DNA of 64,000 bases. It comes from Oncomelania hupensis. Taxonomy: Eukaryota; Mollusca; Gastropoda; Littorinimorpha; Pomatiopsidae. Location: assembly GCA_036898135.1 (NCBI GenBank), contig CM072511.1, positions 38,037,330 through 38,101,329 on the forward strand. Reading direction: 5' to 3'. How positions within the stretch are numbered: the stretch's first letter is position 1; every line of letters begins with the position of its first letter. Below, piece by piece: positions 25,501 through 36,559 of this stretch. Under the pieces are notes generated by a model. That model did no database searches. It was not told the DNA's origin and was given only the letters and a program-made list of their open reading frames with translations. The translations under genes were made by a program, and so were the position numbers.

Positions 25501-25562
25501 CGATCATCTGTTGTGCCCCAACGACCAACGAGTTACGGCATAGGATAGGATATGATAGGATA

Positions 25563-26920
25563 GCCCTAAAACTATATTTTCACGACCACTTATTGCCTTG
25601 ACTCTTTCTTTAAAGGTTCCCCCCCCCTGCTTCTTCTTCTCCTCATTAGTCTTCCTTTTAAAAGCTGTGCAAATCTGGTACTTCATAGAGATTTACTATC
25701 TACCAGATGATCATGATGTATTCGGCGGGATCCTTTTTAACATTTTTATTAATGAATTAAAATAAAAATGACTGTTTGTTGTCTCTTTTATTGTTTTGAG
25801 GCATCTACATTGTAAATATTCCAAACAAACATGCCTTTGTTCTTAATCTGGTGTTGGTGGGAATGCACTTTGTGTTGAGGACTGAAGGTGGTAGTGGAAT
25901 AAAAAAGCAGTTTTATTAATTATTCCTTTCCTTTTTAAATCATAATAAGATATAATTATCATTTAATTGTTTTAACAGCTTTTTTCTACAAATCCATCAA
26001 CTTCTTCAAAAATTAAAATTCTTCGAAATGACAAAAAGCAACAATTGACAATTGATTTGAGAAGGGAAAAAAATACAACAATCTTCTAACCTACTTTACG
26101 ACAATAATATTTATGTCGAATACCAGGGTCGGGTTTGCGGATTTTATTTCCCGCGGATGTGTAAATATGAATACAGTGGAAGTTGTTGTTATTGACAAAC
26201 AATGCTTCTGTCGTGCGTGTGTGTAGAGGGTGTGGATTGCATGCGTGCGAGCGTGCGCGCGTCTGTGTTTTTGCTGGGTGCTCATATAGTGCAGCAAACA
26301 ATGCGCCTGTTTATTTTGAATTACGTAGTGTTTTGCCACAACCCTTCGTAACCTAATTGTACACACAAATATAGAATGAGCATTCATTCACACAACTCAA
26401 ACTCTGGTTTTACATTGTATTGTCATTTTCGACTTTTTATTTTAGTTTTTGTAATTAAAAATGTCTCGATTTATTGATTTATTTCTGTATTTAATTATTT
26501 ATTTATTTATTATAATTTATTTATTAACTAGTGGTTTTTGTACCCTGGCAAGCCAGGGTACACATGATGCTGTTTAAAATGTAGACAGAGAGAACTTTTG
26601 TCTGCTAGTTTCATTTGGACGATGATACCTCCCCATATCCCCCTTGATACCTCACCATACCCCCCACCCTGATATCTCCCCGTCCCCCCCCCCCCATGAT
26701 GCCTCATCATACCCCCTTGATACCACCCCGAAACCCACTTGATACCTCCCCATACCCCCTTGATACCTTCCATACCCCCTTGGTTCCTACCTGTACCTTC
26801 CTTGATACTTCCCCGTTGATCGTTTCGCAGGTATGGATGAAAGGAATCGACCATCGCCATACCCCTTTAAACCTACCCGTAGCCCCCTTTTACCTACACG
26901 TACCACCTCATCCCGATCCT

Positions 26921-26924
<4 letters not shown>
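25563..26924. other. No gene seen
   Basis: 26650-26910 is C-rich with recurring CCCCTTGATACC and CATACCCCC phrases on the + strand, a diverged short tandem repeat. Confidence 0.55.
26538..26560. repeat. Small hairpin TACCCTGG-CAAG-CCAGGGTA
   Basis: An 8-bp perfect stem with a 4-base loop beside GTACACATGATG. Too short to assign a role. Confidence 0.5.
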
Positions 26925-27501
<577 letters not shown>

Positions 27502-27561
27502 TAAAGGTAAAAAGCCTAAATTAAAAAGAAAAATATCCATATTTTAGTGTACTAAAAAAAA

Positions 27562-27648
27562 AAAGTGGGGGGAGCCGGGTGAGATTTGAACTTGCGTCGC
27601 CCTGCACGGTAGGCGAATGGTTTTACTAACTAAGCTAACAACACTTCC
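27562..27648 (-). other. Degenerate tRNA-like sequence (pseudo-tRNA or SINE head)
   Basis: The - strand shows TTAGCTTAGTTAGTAAAACC (A-box-like), TTCGCCTACCGTGCAGGGCG (anticodon-arm-like) and AAGTTCAAATCTCACC (B-box-like). The acceptor ends do not pair well, so it is not an intact tRNA. A T-run and ATT arrays follow on that strand, suggesting an old SINE. Confidence 0.45.
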
Positions 27649-28669
27649 TAGAAAAACCATCAATTTTTTGCTCTATATGGGAAAACATGCTGAAACCTCA
27701 ATTTGATTTTTAATGGAAGCGCGCGGAATGAGGCTATTACAGTTTGTGGACATTTTGTTTATTTATTTATCTCAGAAACGGTTAAACGTTCGGTAAGGAA
27801 ATGTCGGCTATAACGATTTCGTTGGTTTTGAGCACACAGCAGGCCGATCAGCAGTGCCCAGCACCTGCCCAGATCAGCGTCCATACCGGACAAACTTTAT
27901 AGTAGAGGCGAAGAAGGACTTCCGGCTAAGCAATTTATATATATATAGCTAGATCTAGGTAGTTATTATTTTTTTGAGTTGAGGGTTTTGATGAATGCAT
28001 ACCATTAGGGCATTGTTACAAACGTTTCATGAAGTCACAATGATTAAAAGGACCTTATATAAAGATGCGTTCGATTGTTTCTGTGCTTTCATTTGTTTAT
28101 TGCGTGGTGTGTGTATTTTTCGGTCGAAAACACACCGCATACTACACTATGGAAACAACAAACCATCACCTTCAAAGCAAATTAATGTTTGTTTATTTCT
28201 ATTACCGCAATTTTGTGTTAACATATATCAGAATTGACTATAATAATCTTAATACAAATAGTGACATTTGCCTAAAGCAGTATATATGATATATTATTGC
28301 AATTGAAATATATATATATGCATTACGAAAAACTGCGATTTGGCAGCAGGGTCAACATAGGTCTAGCAAATATGCTTGTAATATAAAATAGAGCACGTAA
28401 AATCGGAGTACTTCAATGCGCTCGTATGGCAAGGCACTAATTAGCGAGGCACTTGAATCTGTCTAATACTGACCATAATTACTACTAAAGGGTCCTCTTG
28501 GTCTTATTGGTCTGCAGCGGAGAGAGCAACTTAAGGCTTTTAAAATAACAGTTTTAATAAAGCAACATTTTTAATGTTGCAACGGAACAAAAGGTCTCTT
28601 AAATACACCTGAAATGCATCAAACAATATTTTTCCTTACAATTTATTGCGATTTCTTGTGCTTGCTTTA
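27649..28669. other. No gene seen
   Basis: Contains AT dinucleotide runs near 27939 and 28308. No coding evidence. Confidence 0.55.

Positions 28670-28763
<94 letters not shown>
28670..28763 (+). repeat. (ATT)n microsatellite
   Basis: About 31 units; no retroposon body recognised upstream. Confidence 0.96.
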
Positions 28764-30820
28764 GTATTTATATATTTGTTTGTTTGTTTCTTTATTTATT
28801 TTAGTCTCATCCTGATTTTTGTTGGTACATTTCGTCTCTTATGCAACTTTTAAAAAAATTAGTTTTTAAAAATAAATGTTAGAGTTTTTGCTTTTTATAG
28901 CAGTCTGAAAGAATTACATGCACTCGATTTGCATCTGGATATATTCATTCGTGATCAACTTGCTCAAAAGTTCATTTCAACACAGCAAGTAGGTCAAAGA
29001 ATGGCTGACTTTAAACCTCTTGTATGAAGTGTCACCTCCAAGTAGGTCTATCCGAAAGGGTTTATATACTTGGTTTGATCTACATACTTGGTGTAAGTCG
29101 CTGTTGCAGTTGCAAAGTGCATTGTACGTGCACTGAAGTCACGTATACATGCACTTATGATGTCATGAATTTTTTTTTTTTAATAAACTTGTTTGTCAAT
29201 CTGGAATTCTTGCAAATTTGCACATTTCGCAAGTGATTGTCTCTTGCAAATTATTGTGTTTCTTTAATATTCTTCCAGGATGTTTTTTTCCTCCGTGAAT
29301 ATTCTTTGAGAATCCAACTTTTTTTATGAAGAGGTCATTTTTTTACAGCGAAATTTGCGATTAGTCATAGTTCTTGGAGATCACTTCATTTTTCAGTAAT
29401 AACAAGTATTTTACATTAAATAATTATTACATCTAATCCATTACTTACGAGTCAGTTAGAAAGCTTTAAAGGGAAACTATGATATCTTGGTAATTCAGTA
29501 ATACCATCGTATTCATTAAAACAAACGAACCACCACCGCAACAGTTTTATCGTTCGTTTAATATGAATATAATGGAAACTTTAATGTTAATTCACATAGG
29601 CTATGAGTCACGTTAGCTCTTTAAAGAGAGCAAGGTAGTTTAAGAATTTGGTATTTCCAATTCTTTAGGTAAATTTTCACTTAGCAGATTACTTTGATGT
29701 TCCCATGGGGTTTAACCAACAAAAAAACTGTATTACAATGTCTTTACGCACGACAAATTGTACAGAGAAAACAAGATATTTTAAGAATTCAGTAATTCCA
29801 GTTATTCATGTGATTTGTCATGGGTCAAGTACTGTGTTACAATCCGCACGCTCACACCCTCTTGACTATCATTGAAGCTTCATCCCATTGAAACAATGGT
29901 ATTAGTTTGATATTACTGGTAGGTCAATTGAGTATTAGTTTTTGCTGCGTTAGTATACTCCCCCCTCTTCACAATCTTAAAACTAGTTTCATCCTATTGA
30001 TATTACTCGTACGTCAATTGAATAATAGTTTTACTTTCTATTACTGTTGAAACGATTGGTTGTAAAAAGAAAAGTCTTTGGCGTACGATGGAAGTTTACT
30101 ATGACTAAATCTTGCTGTAGAGCTAAAAACTACAAGCTCTTGAACTGATTATAACTTTAGCTTGTATCTCCCTTTTATTTGTTGACTTAGGTTATTATTA
30201 GCTAAATTTGCTTTGGACTAAGCATTCTTTGTTGGACATTACGAGAGAGGGTGAAATAAATACATGTAGTGTTAAATAGGAGATTTGAAGTAGGGAACTT
30301 AATATGTAGGGGTGTGAAGTGGGCGGAGGATTTAATTTGGAATAATTAAAATTTCTATTTAAAACCTATACCACGGCCTTAACTATAAGCCTACGTCGTG
30401 CGTCCGAGTAGTGTCTGTCTTAGACATTCACGATTTCTGTTTGAAAGTCAGCCTGAGAGAGTACTGAAATCTTTTGCGATCTATGTAATAGACGAAAAAC
30501 GTATTACTAGTCTCTGAGAGTTCATGATATACTGTATTACTGCCCGTATCAACCCGCCGCCTCGAACTTGGCCGAGAGCGGAAGTGACGATCTCCTGTGC
30601 CATGTCCTCATTTCCTTCCGCTGTTCTATCGCGAGCACCAATCTCTTTCTCCTATTATTTAGCTCTGTATTATGTAGTCGTGTGTTTGTGTGTGTGCCAG
30701 TGTGCCTCTTTAGTCACGGCCTGTGTGGAAGGGGGTGGAGAGAATACATGTGTGAGAATGTTTTTTTGTATGTATCCCTGTACGTGTACATGTGTAACCC
30801 TGTTTGTGTGTGAATGGGAG
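28764..30820. other. No gene recognised; upstream of NK4
   Basis: Mostly unique AT-rich sequence without obvious transposons, plus the small duplication at 29907-30033. Could hold NK4 intron or regulatory DNA. No TN-type motif (FSVKDIL-like) was found. Confidence 0.45.
29907..30033 (+). repeat. Short imperfect direct duplication
   Basis: TTTGATATTACTGGTAGGTC with AATTGAGTATTAG (from 29907) recurs as TTGATATTACTCGTACGTC with AATTGAATAATAG (from 29997). Both are preceded by a CATCC(C/T)ATTGA-type string. Confidence 0.6.
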
Positions 30821-30821
30821 G

Positions 30822-30882
<61 letters not shown>
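30821..30882 (+). repeat. (GA)n microsatellite
   Basis: GA units with AAAG interruptions, after a TG-rich region. Confidence 0.95.
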
Positions 30883-31508
30883 GAATTCAATTCAATCCAA
30901 TTTAGTGTTAGTTTGTTTTTTTAAATTTAATATTACGTCTTTTCATTACAAAGTAATATTAGACAACTAAAACTTGAAACAATTATTAAAATACAAAAAT
31001 TAAATAAAAATCATAACAATTTGTACAACTCAGTTTTTATAATAATACTAACGATGAGATTTGATAATATTGGGAACAAGAATGTGTGCGTGAGCGTTTA
31101 CGTTTGTGTGTGTGTGGGGGGGGGGGGGTGGGTATGTGCGTGTGTGTGTGTGTGTGTCTATATACAAACAAGCGTGAGAAATTACGAACAGTGGGAAATA
31201 TACATTTCTACCCATGCATAATCGTCAACTGAATAACTGAATCATGCTGCAGAAAAGGTGTAAAGGATTCAAAAGCTGAGGTTAGGGAGGGCCGTAGTAT
31301 GGACGTGTGTACATTCTCTTCATCATCCATCACCACCCTAATCCTTTGTTTTGTTTTTATGTTAGTTGGTTTCTTGTTCTTTCATAACGTAGGATTTTTG
31401 TATTACTACTACATGTAAGTGTAGTGTAATATAAGTACTTTTTTTTAAAAATCGTTTTCGTGCCTGTAATAAACTGATAAATGGATTTCTTGCTTGTTCT
31501 GTCTGCAG
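30883..31508 (+). other. Probable NK4 intron immediately upstream of the first visible exon
   Basis: Ends in TGTTCTGTCTGCAG, a good acceptor with a short pyrimidine tract. Contains TG and poly-G repeats. Confidence 0.6.
31094..31160 (+). repeat. TG/poly-G simple repeat upstream of NK4 exon
   Basis: TG units flank a run of about 11 G at 31117-31128, about 380 bases before the NK4 acceptor. Confidence 0.85.
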
Positions 31509-33358
31509 ATACCAAACCGATATGCCTCCCGCACCCAGATTCTCACCATCAGCAACAGCAGCCTTCTCACCATCAGCAACAGCATCAACACTCAACTCAA
31601 CAGTCACCAGCATCTCACCCACAAAAACAACACTCAACAAACAGTGCAGTAACGGTAAAGACGGAGGGAGGGGGCTCCGCAAGAGGAACGAATAACAGCG
31701 AAAAAAGCAAAACGCCTTCATGTAGTTCGTCTGAAGGATCCACATCCAGTAGTGCTGGTTCTGCAGGTAAAGGTTTGTTTCTTTTTCATCTTTTTTTCAA
31801 ACACTTATTGTTTCTTACATTTTCTTTGGAACTTGATGGAGGTACAGGTGGGAGGGATCATAGATGATTGAATGGATGGTTGATTGAAGTGAGTGGATGG
31901 AGTGTTCGTATAATCATAACACGTTAACAACTAAGGACCTGACATGCACTTTTTGTCACAGCCACAGGCCAATGACAGTCTGCATTAAGTACTATACTGG
32001 TAACTCTCTCATCTAATTCCTGGTGTGTGTGTGAGCGCGCGCGTGTGTGTGTGTTTGTGTGTGTATTGCTGTGGATTATGATGTTGGATACGTTATTGTT
32101 GTTGTTTTGTGTACAAGTGCTTCTCTGTTATTTATAGTATGTTTATTATTTTTATTTCCTGGAGTGTCATTTATGTCTTTTATTGTTTTTGTACCCTTGT
32201 GTTAATGATGTGTACACAGCACTCATATTTCCTTGTATTTTTATGAGGACAATAAAGATTTTGATTCTGATTCAAAGAGCTGCTGAAAGCGCAGACCTCA
32301 CTTATCTGTCTTTTACTTGAAGTTCTGATTGTTGTCCGAATTAGTTAGTTTCTACATGTATACTGATATTTTTTTAGTAGTACAATTTCAACCGTATCTC
32401 CTTTGTCGCTGTGTAGGTGAAGGTGGGTTGCTGAAGCAGAGACAAAAGAGGAAGCCCAGAGTGTTGTTCTCACAAGCTCAGGTGTACGAGCTGGAGCGCC
32501 GCTTCAAGCAACAGCGTTACCTCTCTGCACCCGAACGAGAGCAGATGGCTAGCGTTCTGAAGCTCACATCCACACAGGTAAATCTGATGTTGTGACATTT
32601 CTCTTATGGTCATCACTTCCTTCTCATCATCTTCCTCCGCCTTCTTAGTCAGAAATTGGCGCACACTTAACCAAGCATTTTGTGTCACTTTGGTGGAATT
32701 TTCTTCAGCAGTAACCCTGAGAATGTCAGTTTGCAATTTGAGTCTTAATTTCTTTAAGCGCAAACATGGGCGTGTGGCTCTGTTTTGCATTGTCACTCAT
32801 TAAAAGCAGCGTTTTTGGTATGTCAGTTTTGTTAGCAAGCTTTTCGTTTCTCTTTCCTATTTGAAGAACAAAGAAAATGTTTTCTTGAAATTAATTGTCA
32901 AGACCTGAAAATCCAATCCACATTTTGCTTTCTGTGAACCACACGACTCTGTTCTCCACCTAATGCATCTTGTCAGCAATTAAACTGGTACTAATATAAG
33001 GATTACTTATCTGATTCTCCAGGTGAAGATCTGGTTCCAAAACAGACGGTACAAATGCAAGCGACAGCGGCAAGACAAGAGTTTGGAGCTTGGAGCTGCC
33101 ATGCCTGCACGACGCGTCGCTGTCCCGGTCCTCGTCAAAGATGGTAGACCCTGTCTCACTCAGGGTCCCATGGCTCCTGGCCCCTATACCTCTGCTCCTT
33201 ACAACGTCAACCCCTTCAGCAGCTACTCTTCTGTCGACGGCTACAATGGTGTGACTTCTACCGGCCACCCTGGTCACCACGTGTCATCCATGGCGCAGGT
33301 CAACCAGATTCAGCAGGGCAATTACCCAGGAGTTCAGTCCTTCAGGCGGAATTGGTGA
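31509..33358 (+). CDS. NK4: NK4/tinman (Nkx2-5 class) homeobox transcription factor, 3' three exons, join(31509..31766,32417..32577,33023..33358)
   Basis: This is a homeodomain transcription factor of the NK4/tinman group, known for roles in heart and visceral mesoderm. The visible exons give 250 residues plus a TGA stop. Exon 31509-31766 is preceded by TCTGCAG and followed by GTAAAG; it encodes a His/Gln/Ser-rich linker with an [15 protein letters not shown] tract. Exon 32417-32577 (acceptor GTGTAG, donor GTAAAT) encodes homeodomain residues 1-44. Exon 33023-33358 (acceptor CTCCAG) encodes residues 45-60. Intron phases match (1/1, then 0/0). Diagnostic residues are [26 protein letters not shown] and [18 protein letters not shown], with Tyr54 and Pro4. 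NK2.1 and NK2.2 carry NHRYKMKR instead. An NK2-specific domain ([16 protein letters not shown], 33110-33157) and a terminal QSFRRNW follow, the latter resembling the vertebrate IRAW end. The first visible exon begins at codon position 2, so at least one upstream coding exon is missing. Family identity is secure; orthology is inferred. Confidence 0.95.
32190..32275 (+). mobile_element. Retroposon 3' end inside NK4 intron 2
   Basis: TTGTACCCTTGTGTTAATGA and TTTTTATGAGG precede AATAAA (32251-32256) and GATTTTGATTCTGATTC, a short tail of GATTCT-like units. This is a common form of LINE 3' end. It lies in the sense direction of NK4, between its linker and homeodomain exons. Confidence 0.5.
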
Positions 33359-34440
33359 TAATATGATCTAAAAATCCTTGTGTGTGCTTGTTTGATTCAG
33401 GAGCGAGATGGTCTGTGAAGAGAAAGAGGTGTAGGCTTACATGTAAGTCAGCATGACGCAATTAAGTTTTGGTATTATGTTGTAATTAGAGGAGCTGACT
33501 GTTCTGAGTTTTGTGTGAGATGTTTTGTGCGTCTATGACCTTCTAAAAACAACCGATTACTCAGTGTTCCTAATGGAGATTTCTAAAGCCGTGCTCTGGT
33601 ATTCAAGCCTGCAGTTAGTTAGACCTAAAGTTTAATGCTTGTTTAATTAATTGTGGGAATTGTGACTGCGAGACGGTTCCGAAGCTCAGACAAAAAGACG
33701 TCTCCAAATTCTGTATTTGCGTGCTATGTTTTTATGAGAAAGACTTCGACAAAAGGCTTACACATTACTTGTAACTGATTTTTGTAGCTGCATCGTTGTT
33801 TGTTTCTTGAAAAATAACTTGTTGTTGACTTTCATCACACTGAATGGAAGTTTGACTGAAAAGACAGATGTAGCACTGAAACCATGGCAACGACACTCTG
33901 CGTGTGTATGTAGTATCCGTGATCTAATGTCGATTATATATGTTGTTTCTACTATTTGTATAGGTCTATAACACGTGCTTTTATTTTGTTCATGGGCATT
34001 TGCGCTTTCAAGGAAGCGACAAAACCCTTAACAGACTTGATTCATGTTTCTGACGACGTTTCTGAAGAATCGACTTCAAACTCTTATTTGCATCAGCATC
34101 TTGAACATATTTGCCCAAATGCGACAGAGTTTAGTTGTTGGCCGTATCTTCCACAACCAAACGATCCGAGTGTGTTGATGTTTCGAACTATTCCTGTTAC
34201 CATCGGCTTTTGAGAGCCCGTAGGCTGCGAACATTAGCAAGGTAGCTAAATAATTCGTTAAAAACGGACGATAGGACATTTTGAAATGGAAGGTAATGCT
34301 CCTTCAGGTGCCTTGTTCTATCTTTATTTTATAAAGTGCCTTCGTCGTTTGTGGGTGATATCATAAAGAAAACTTAGCAATTTGTAATCCCAGCCATGTG
34401 TGAATTGTTTTTAATAAATACATAAATTCTGTTCATTCAT
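33359..34440 (+). other. Probable 3' UTR of the NK4 gene
   Basis: This stretch follows the NK4 stop codon and has no supported coding content; an 85-codon frame at 33956-34213 looks accidental. It has no obvious transposon or long microsatellite, which is rare here and fits a UTR. A canonical AATAAA at 34413-34418 is a plausible poly(A) signal about 1.05 kb after the stop, and a T/G-rich stretch (34446-34480) follows. The extent is inferred; no transcript evidence was available. Confidence 0.5.
34413..34418 (+). promoter_or_regulatory. Candidate NK4 polyadenylation signal (AATAAA)
   Basis: A perfect AATAAA hexamer in an A-rich context is followed within 30-60 bases by a GT-rich stretch, the usual order for animal poly(A) sites. 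It is the most convincing such hexamer after the NK4 stop. Other AATAAA hexamers in the window mark retroposon 3' ends, so this call depends on its position. Confidence 0.4.
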
Positions 34441-35008
34441 GCAAATGTTTTGTTCTTTGTTTGTTAGTTTGTTTGCTTGTTTACAACGATGCATATTTCT
34501 GATTCTGGCACAACGAAACTACTACTAATATAATATGCAATAATTATGAAACGTGTACACATGTGCGTAACACTTTTGATACGTTTTGTATACAGTAATT
34601 ATGAACTTACAGCAGCAGCATTCCCACTTTGTCACCTACTTTACTCCTCTAAATTATGATGGCGAGTGCATGTGCATATATATTTATACGCACGCCGTGT
34701 GTGCGTACATATATTATAAAGTAACCGGTTTTTAAAGTGTGTAAGTTTTATGTGTTTACCTTTTCGACAAAACAACACGTCAAAGCACACCCCAACCACA
34801 ACTGTAACATTATGGTAAGTTTATTTTGCATTAGATAATTTTGTATGTCATTTTCACTTGTATGCAATTTCTTTCTTTTTATATTTAAATATTGTGTAGC
34901 TCCATTTATTTATTACCTTGTTTGTTGTATTAAGTATTAATATTCCATGACTGGCGATAACATTTAGGGCAAATTAAATTTTTATGTAGGCCTTTTTTCT
35001 TTTTTCAA

Positions 35009-35039
<31 letters not shown>

Positions 35040-35813
35040 TTATTATTATTATTTATTTACAACACACGGGTTTTGTTTGGTTTTATATTATTGTGTTTTT
35101 TCTGTTATTGTTGTTTTTGTTTGCTTTGTTAAGTTTGATTTTTGTTACTAAAACGAATGATTTTATAATCTGTCTTTTCTTCATTTTGTGCATTTTTGTT
35201 TTTATTTATATTTCTTCAGGCATTCGTTCAAACAATTATTTAAGTTTTGTTTTATGTAATGTATTCTAAGAAATATTTTGTATTTTGTTATCATTTAACT
35301 TTGATGCTATTATTTCTTTTTTTAATTTCCTTCTGGGAAGTATTTTAACTTATCACTTACATGAGACTGATAAACGTTTTGCTTAATTTCGCCTACCTGG
35401 AATTAGTGACATTGTCTGGGACGAGATAAATAGTTTAAAATACCTTTCACGCACCCTGGCGATGCTACACATTCTTCTCGCGCACTCGTGGGTCAAAGCA
35501 CCTCGTAAAACTTCTTCAGACATACCTCTACCTACACCCACACTCACACCACCTCATTACACCCAGCAACATACTTCACTCCGTTCTCCCTCATTTCTCC
35601 ACTCTTAGTAAGAACGTCAAACTTGCTTTAATGTGAGTCAGATGTGTTGTTTTTTTCTTCAACACTTTTAAGTAAGATACTATAGTTACATAAGAGAGTT
35701 GGTTAATACTTGAGGTACAAGCTCTCAAATAAGGGTGTACAAAATTTACAATTAGCCTCACTAAGCTGACCCCGAAAAGACAGAAACAATAAGAACCGTA
35801 CACAATCACTCAC
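34441..35813. other. No gene seen downstream of NK4
   Basis: T-rich sequence with TTTA and TTA runs near 35010-35050. No coding evidence. Confidence 0.55.
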
Positions 35814-35814
35814 C

Positions 35815-35879
<65 letters not shown>

Positions 35880-35914
35880 TCTCTCTCTCTGTCTCTCTCT
35901 CTTTCTCTCTCTCT
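35814..35914 (+). repeat. (CT)n microsatellite
   Basis: Near-continuous CT array directly before rep-C copy 2. Confidence 0.96.
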
Positions 35915-35924
35915 CACCCCCCTT

Positions 35925-36471
35925 GGGGGTACCGGGGGTTTCGGAATACATAGTATCACCACTTTTTGGAAATGTTCCCACTGCCGCTATCTTTCTCCTT
36001 TGTTCTTTCTCATTCATACTCTTTTCTATCGAGACCAGTCACCTACATTTCTTCTTGAAAACTCTTCCAAAAGTTCTCATTTGTGTATGAGGTCTGTTGG
36101 GTCCGCTTGGGAATATTGAACGCTTTCTGCCAAATGGCCACTGGGGCTTCCTATGATATTATTATTTAGCAATATAGACATGTTCTATGTATGTGTTCTG
36201 TTGATATTTTATAATGATGTTTATATTTTATTTAGTTTTTTTTATAAACGGGGGTTCGATAAATTAGAGTATAGTCTCAGCGTCCCCTGCGTGGGATGCC
36301 TTTATTGTAAAGTGACCGGTTGGTGGAGTGCCTTCAGTGTTACCACCAGGGTTATTTCAGCGGATCTTTTATAAGGATCAGGGGTGGGCCCTCTTAAAAT
36401 CAAGTTGTGGTCTTGGTTTGATGGTCCTGATTCGGCGCTTTGCAGTCTGTTGGACCCTGTACGCAATTAAT

Positions 36472-36474
<3 letters not shown>
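35925..36474 (+). repeat. Rep-C copy 2
   Basis: Extends further 5' than copy 1, including GTACCGGGGGTTTCGGAATA, then TTTGTGTATGAGGTCTGTT, GCCAAATGGCCACTGGGGC, TGGGATGCCTTTATTGTAAA and the hairpin module at 36422-36456. It ends in TTAATAAC. Long CT arrays flank it on both sides. Confidence 0.88.

Positions 36475-36541
<67 letters not shown>
36473..36541 (+). repeat. (CT)n microsatellite
   Basis: About 34 CT units directly after rep-C copy 2 and before the SGNH relic. Confidence 0.97.
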
Positions 36542-36544
<3 letters not shown>

Positions 36545-36559
36545 TATCAGCTCTTCTCC

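Larger units (their letters stand above)
22270..25562 (+). mobile_element. Near-full-length non-LTR retrotransposon (RTE/BovB-like, CFDP2-type), multiply frame-broken
   Basis: A 5' leader at about 22270-22690 (with GTGTCATAAGAGGCGACTAA) precedes an AP endonuclease followed by a reverse transcriptase. Endonuclease landmarks are TGTWNVRTL (from 22691), ISELRW, IIQAYLQTSDYDY, GDWNATVG (near 23107) and HNQIDYIMVKKRF. RT landmarks are KSAGVDYIPAELL, LPKRNNFQECKNYRTISL, LAEEQAGFRAGRNTTEQIF, the segment with FDRVWH, GVRQGCLFSPTLFN and the catalytic FADD (24751-24762). The C-terminus has KLRWYCHVTRASGLAKTILQ and GGRRRGRPKKR. At least four frame changes and several internal stops (for example TGA at about 22768, a probable decayed Trp codon) make it inactive. 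It ends near 25562 in tandem GGATA units. The EN-RT order and motifs are directly visible. The clade comes from memory of similar proteins annotated as endonuclease-reverse transcriptase. Confidence 0.93.

Noticed and set aside
27562..27648. Intact tRNA gene on the - strand
   Set aside because: A- and B-box-like strings are present but the acceptor ends do not pair, so it is called tRNA-like only.
31362..31745. 127-codon - strand frame over the NK4 linker exon
   Set aside because: Shadow of the real + strand exon, whose splice sites and phases are consistent.
33956..34213. 85-codon frame after NK4
   Set aside because: Lies in the probable 3' UTR and shows no domain.
36473..36541. Promoter-like CT initiator tract before the SGNH relic
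   Set aside because: A plain microsatellite of a type found many times in the window; no further promoter evidence.
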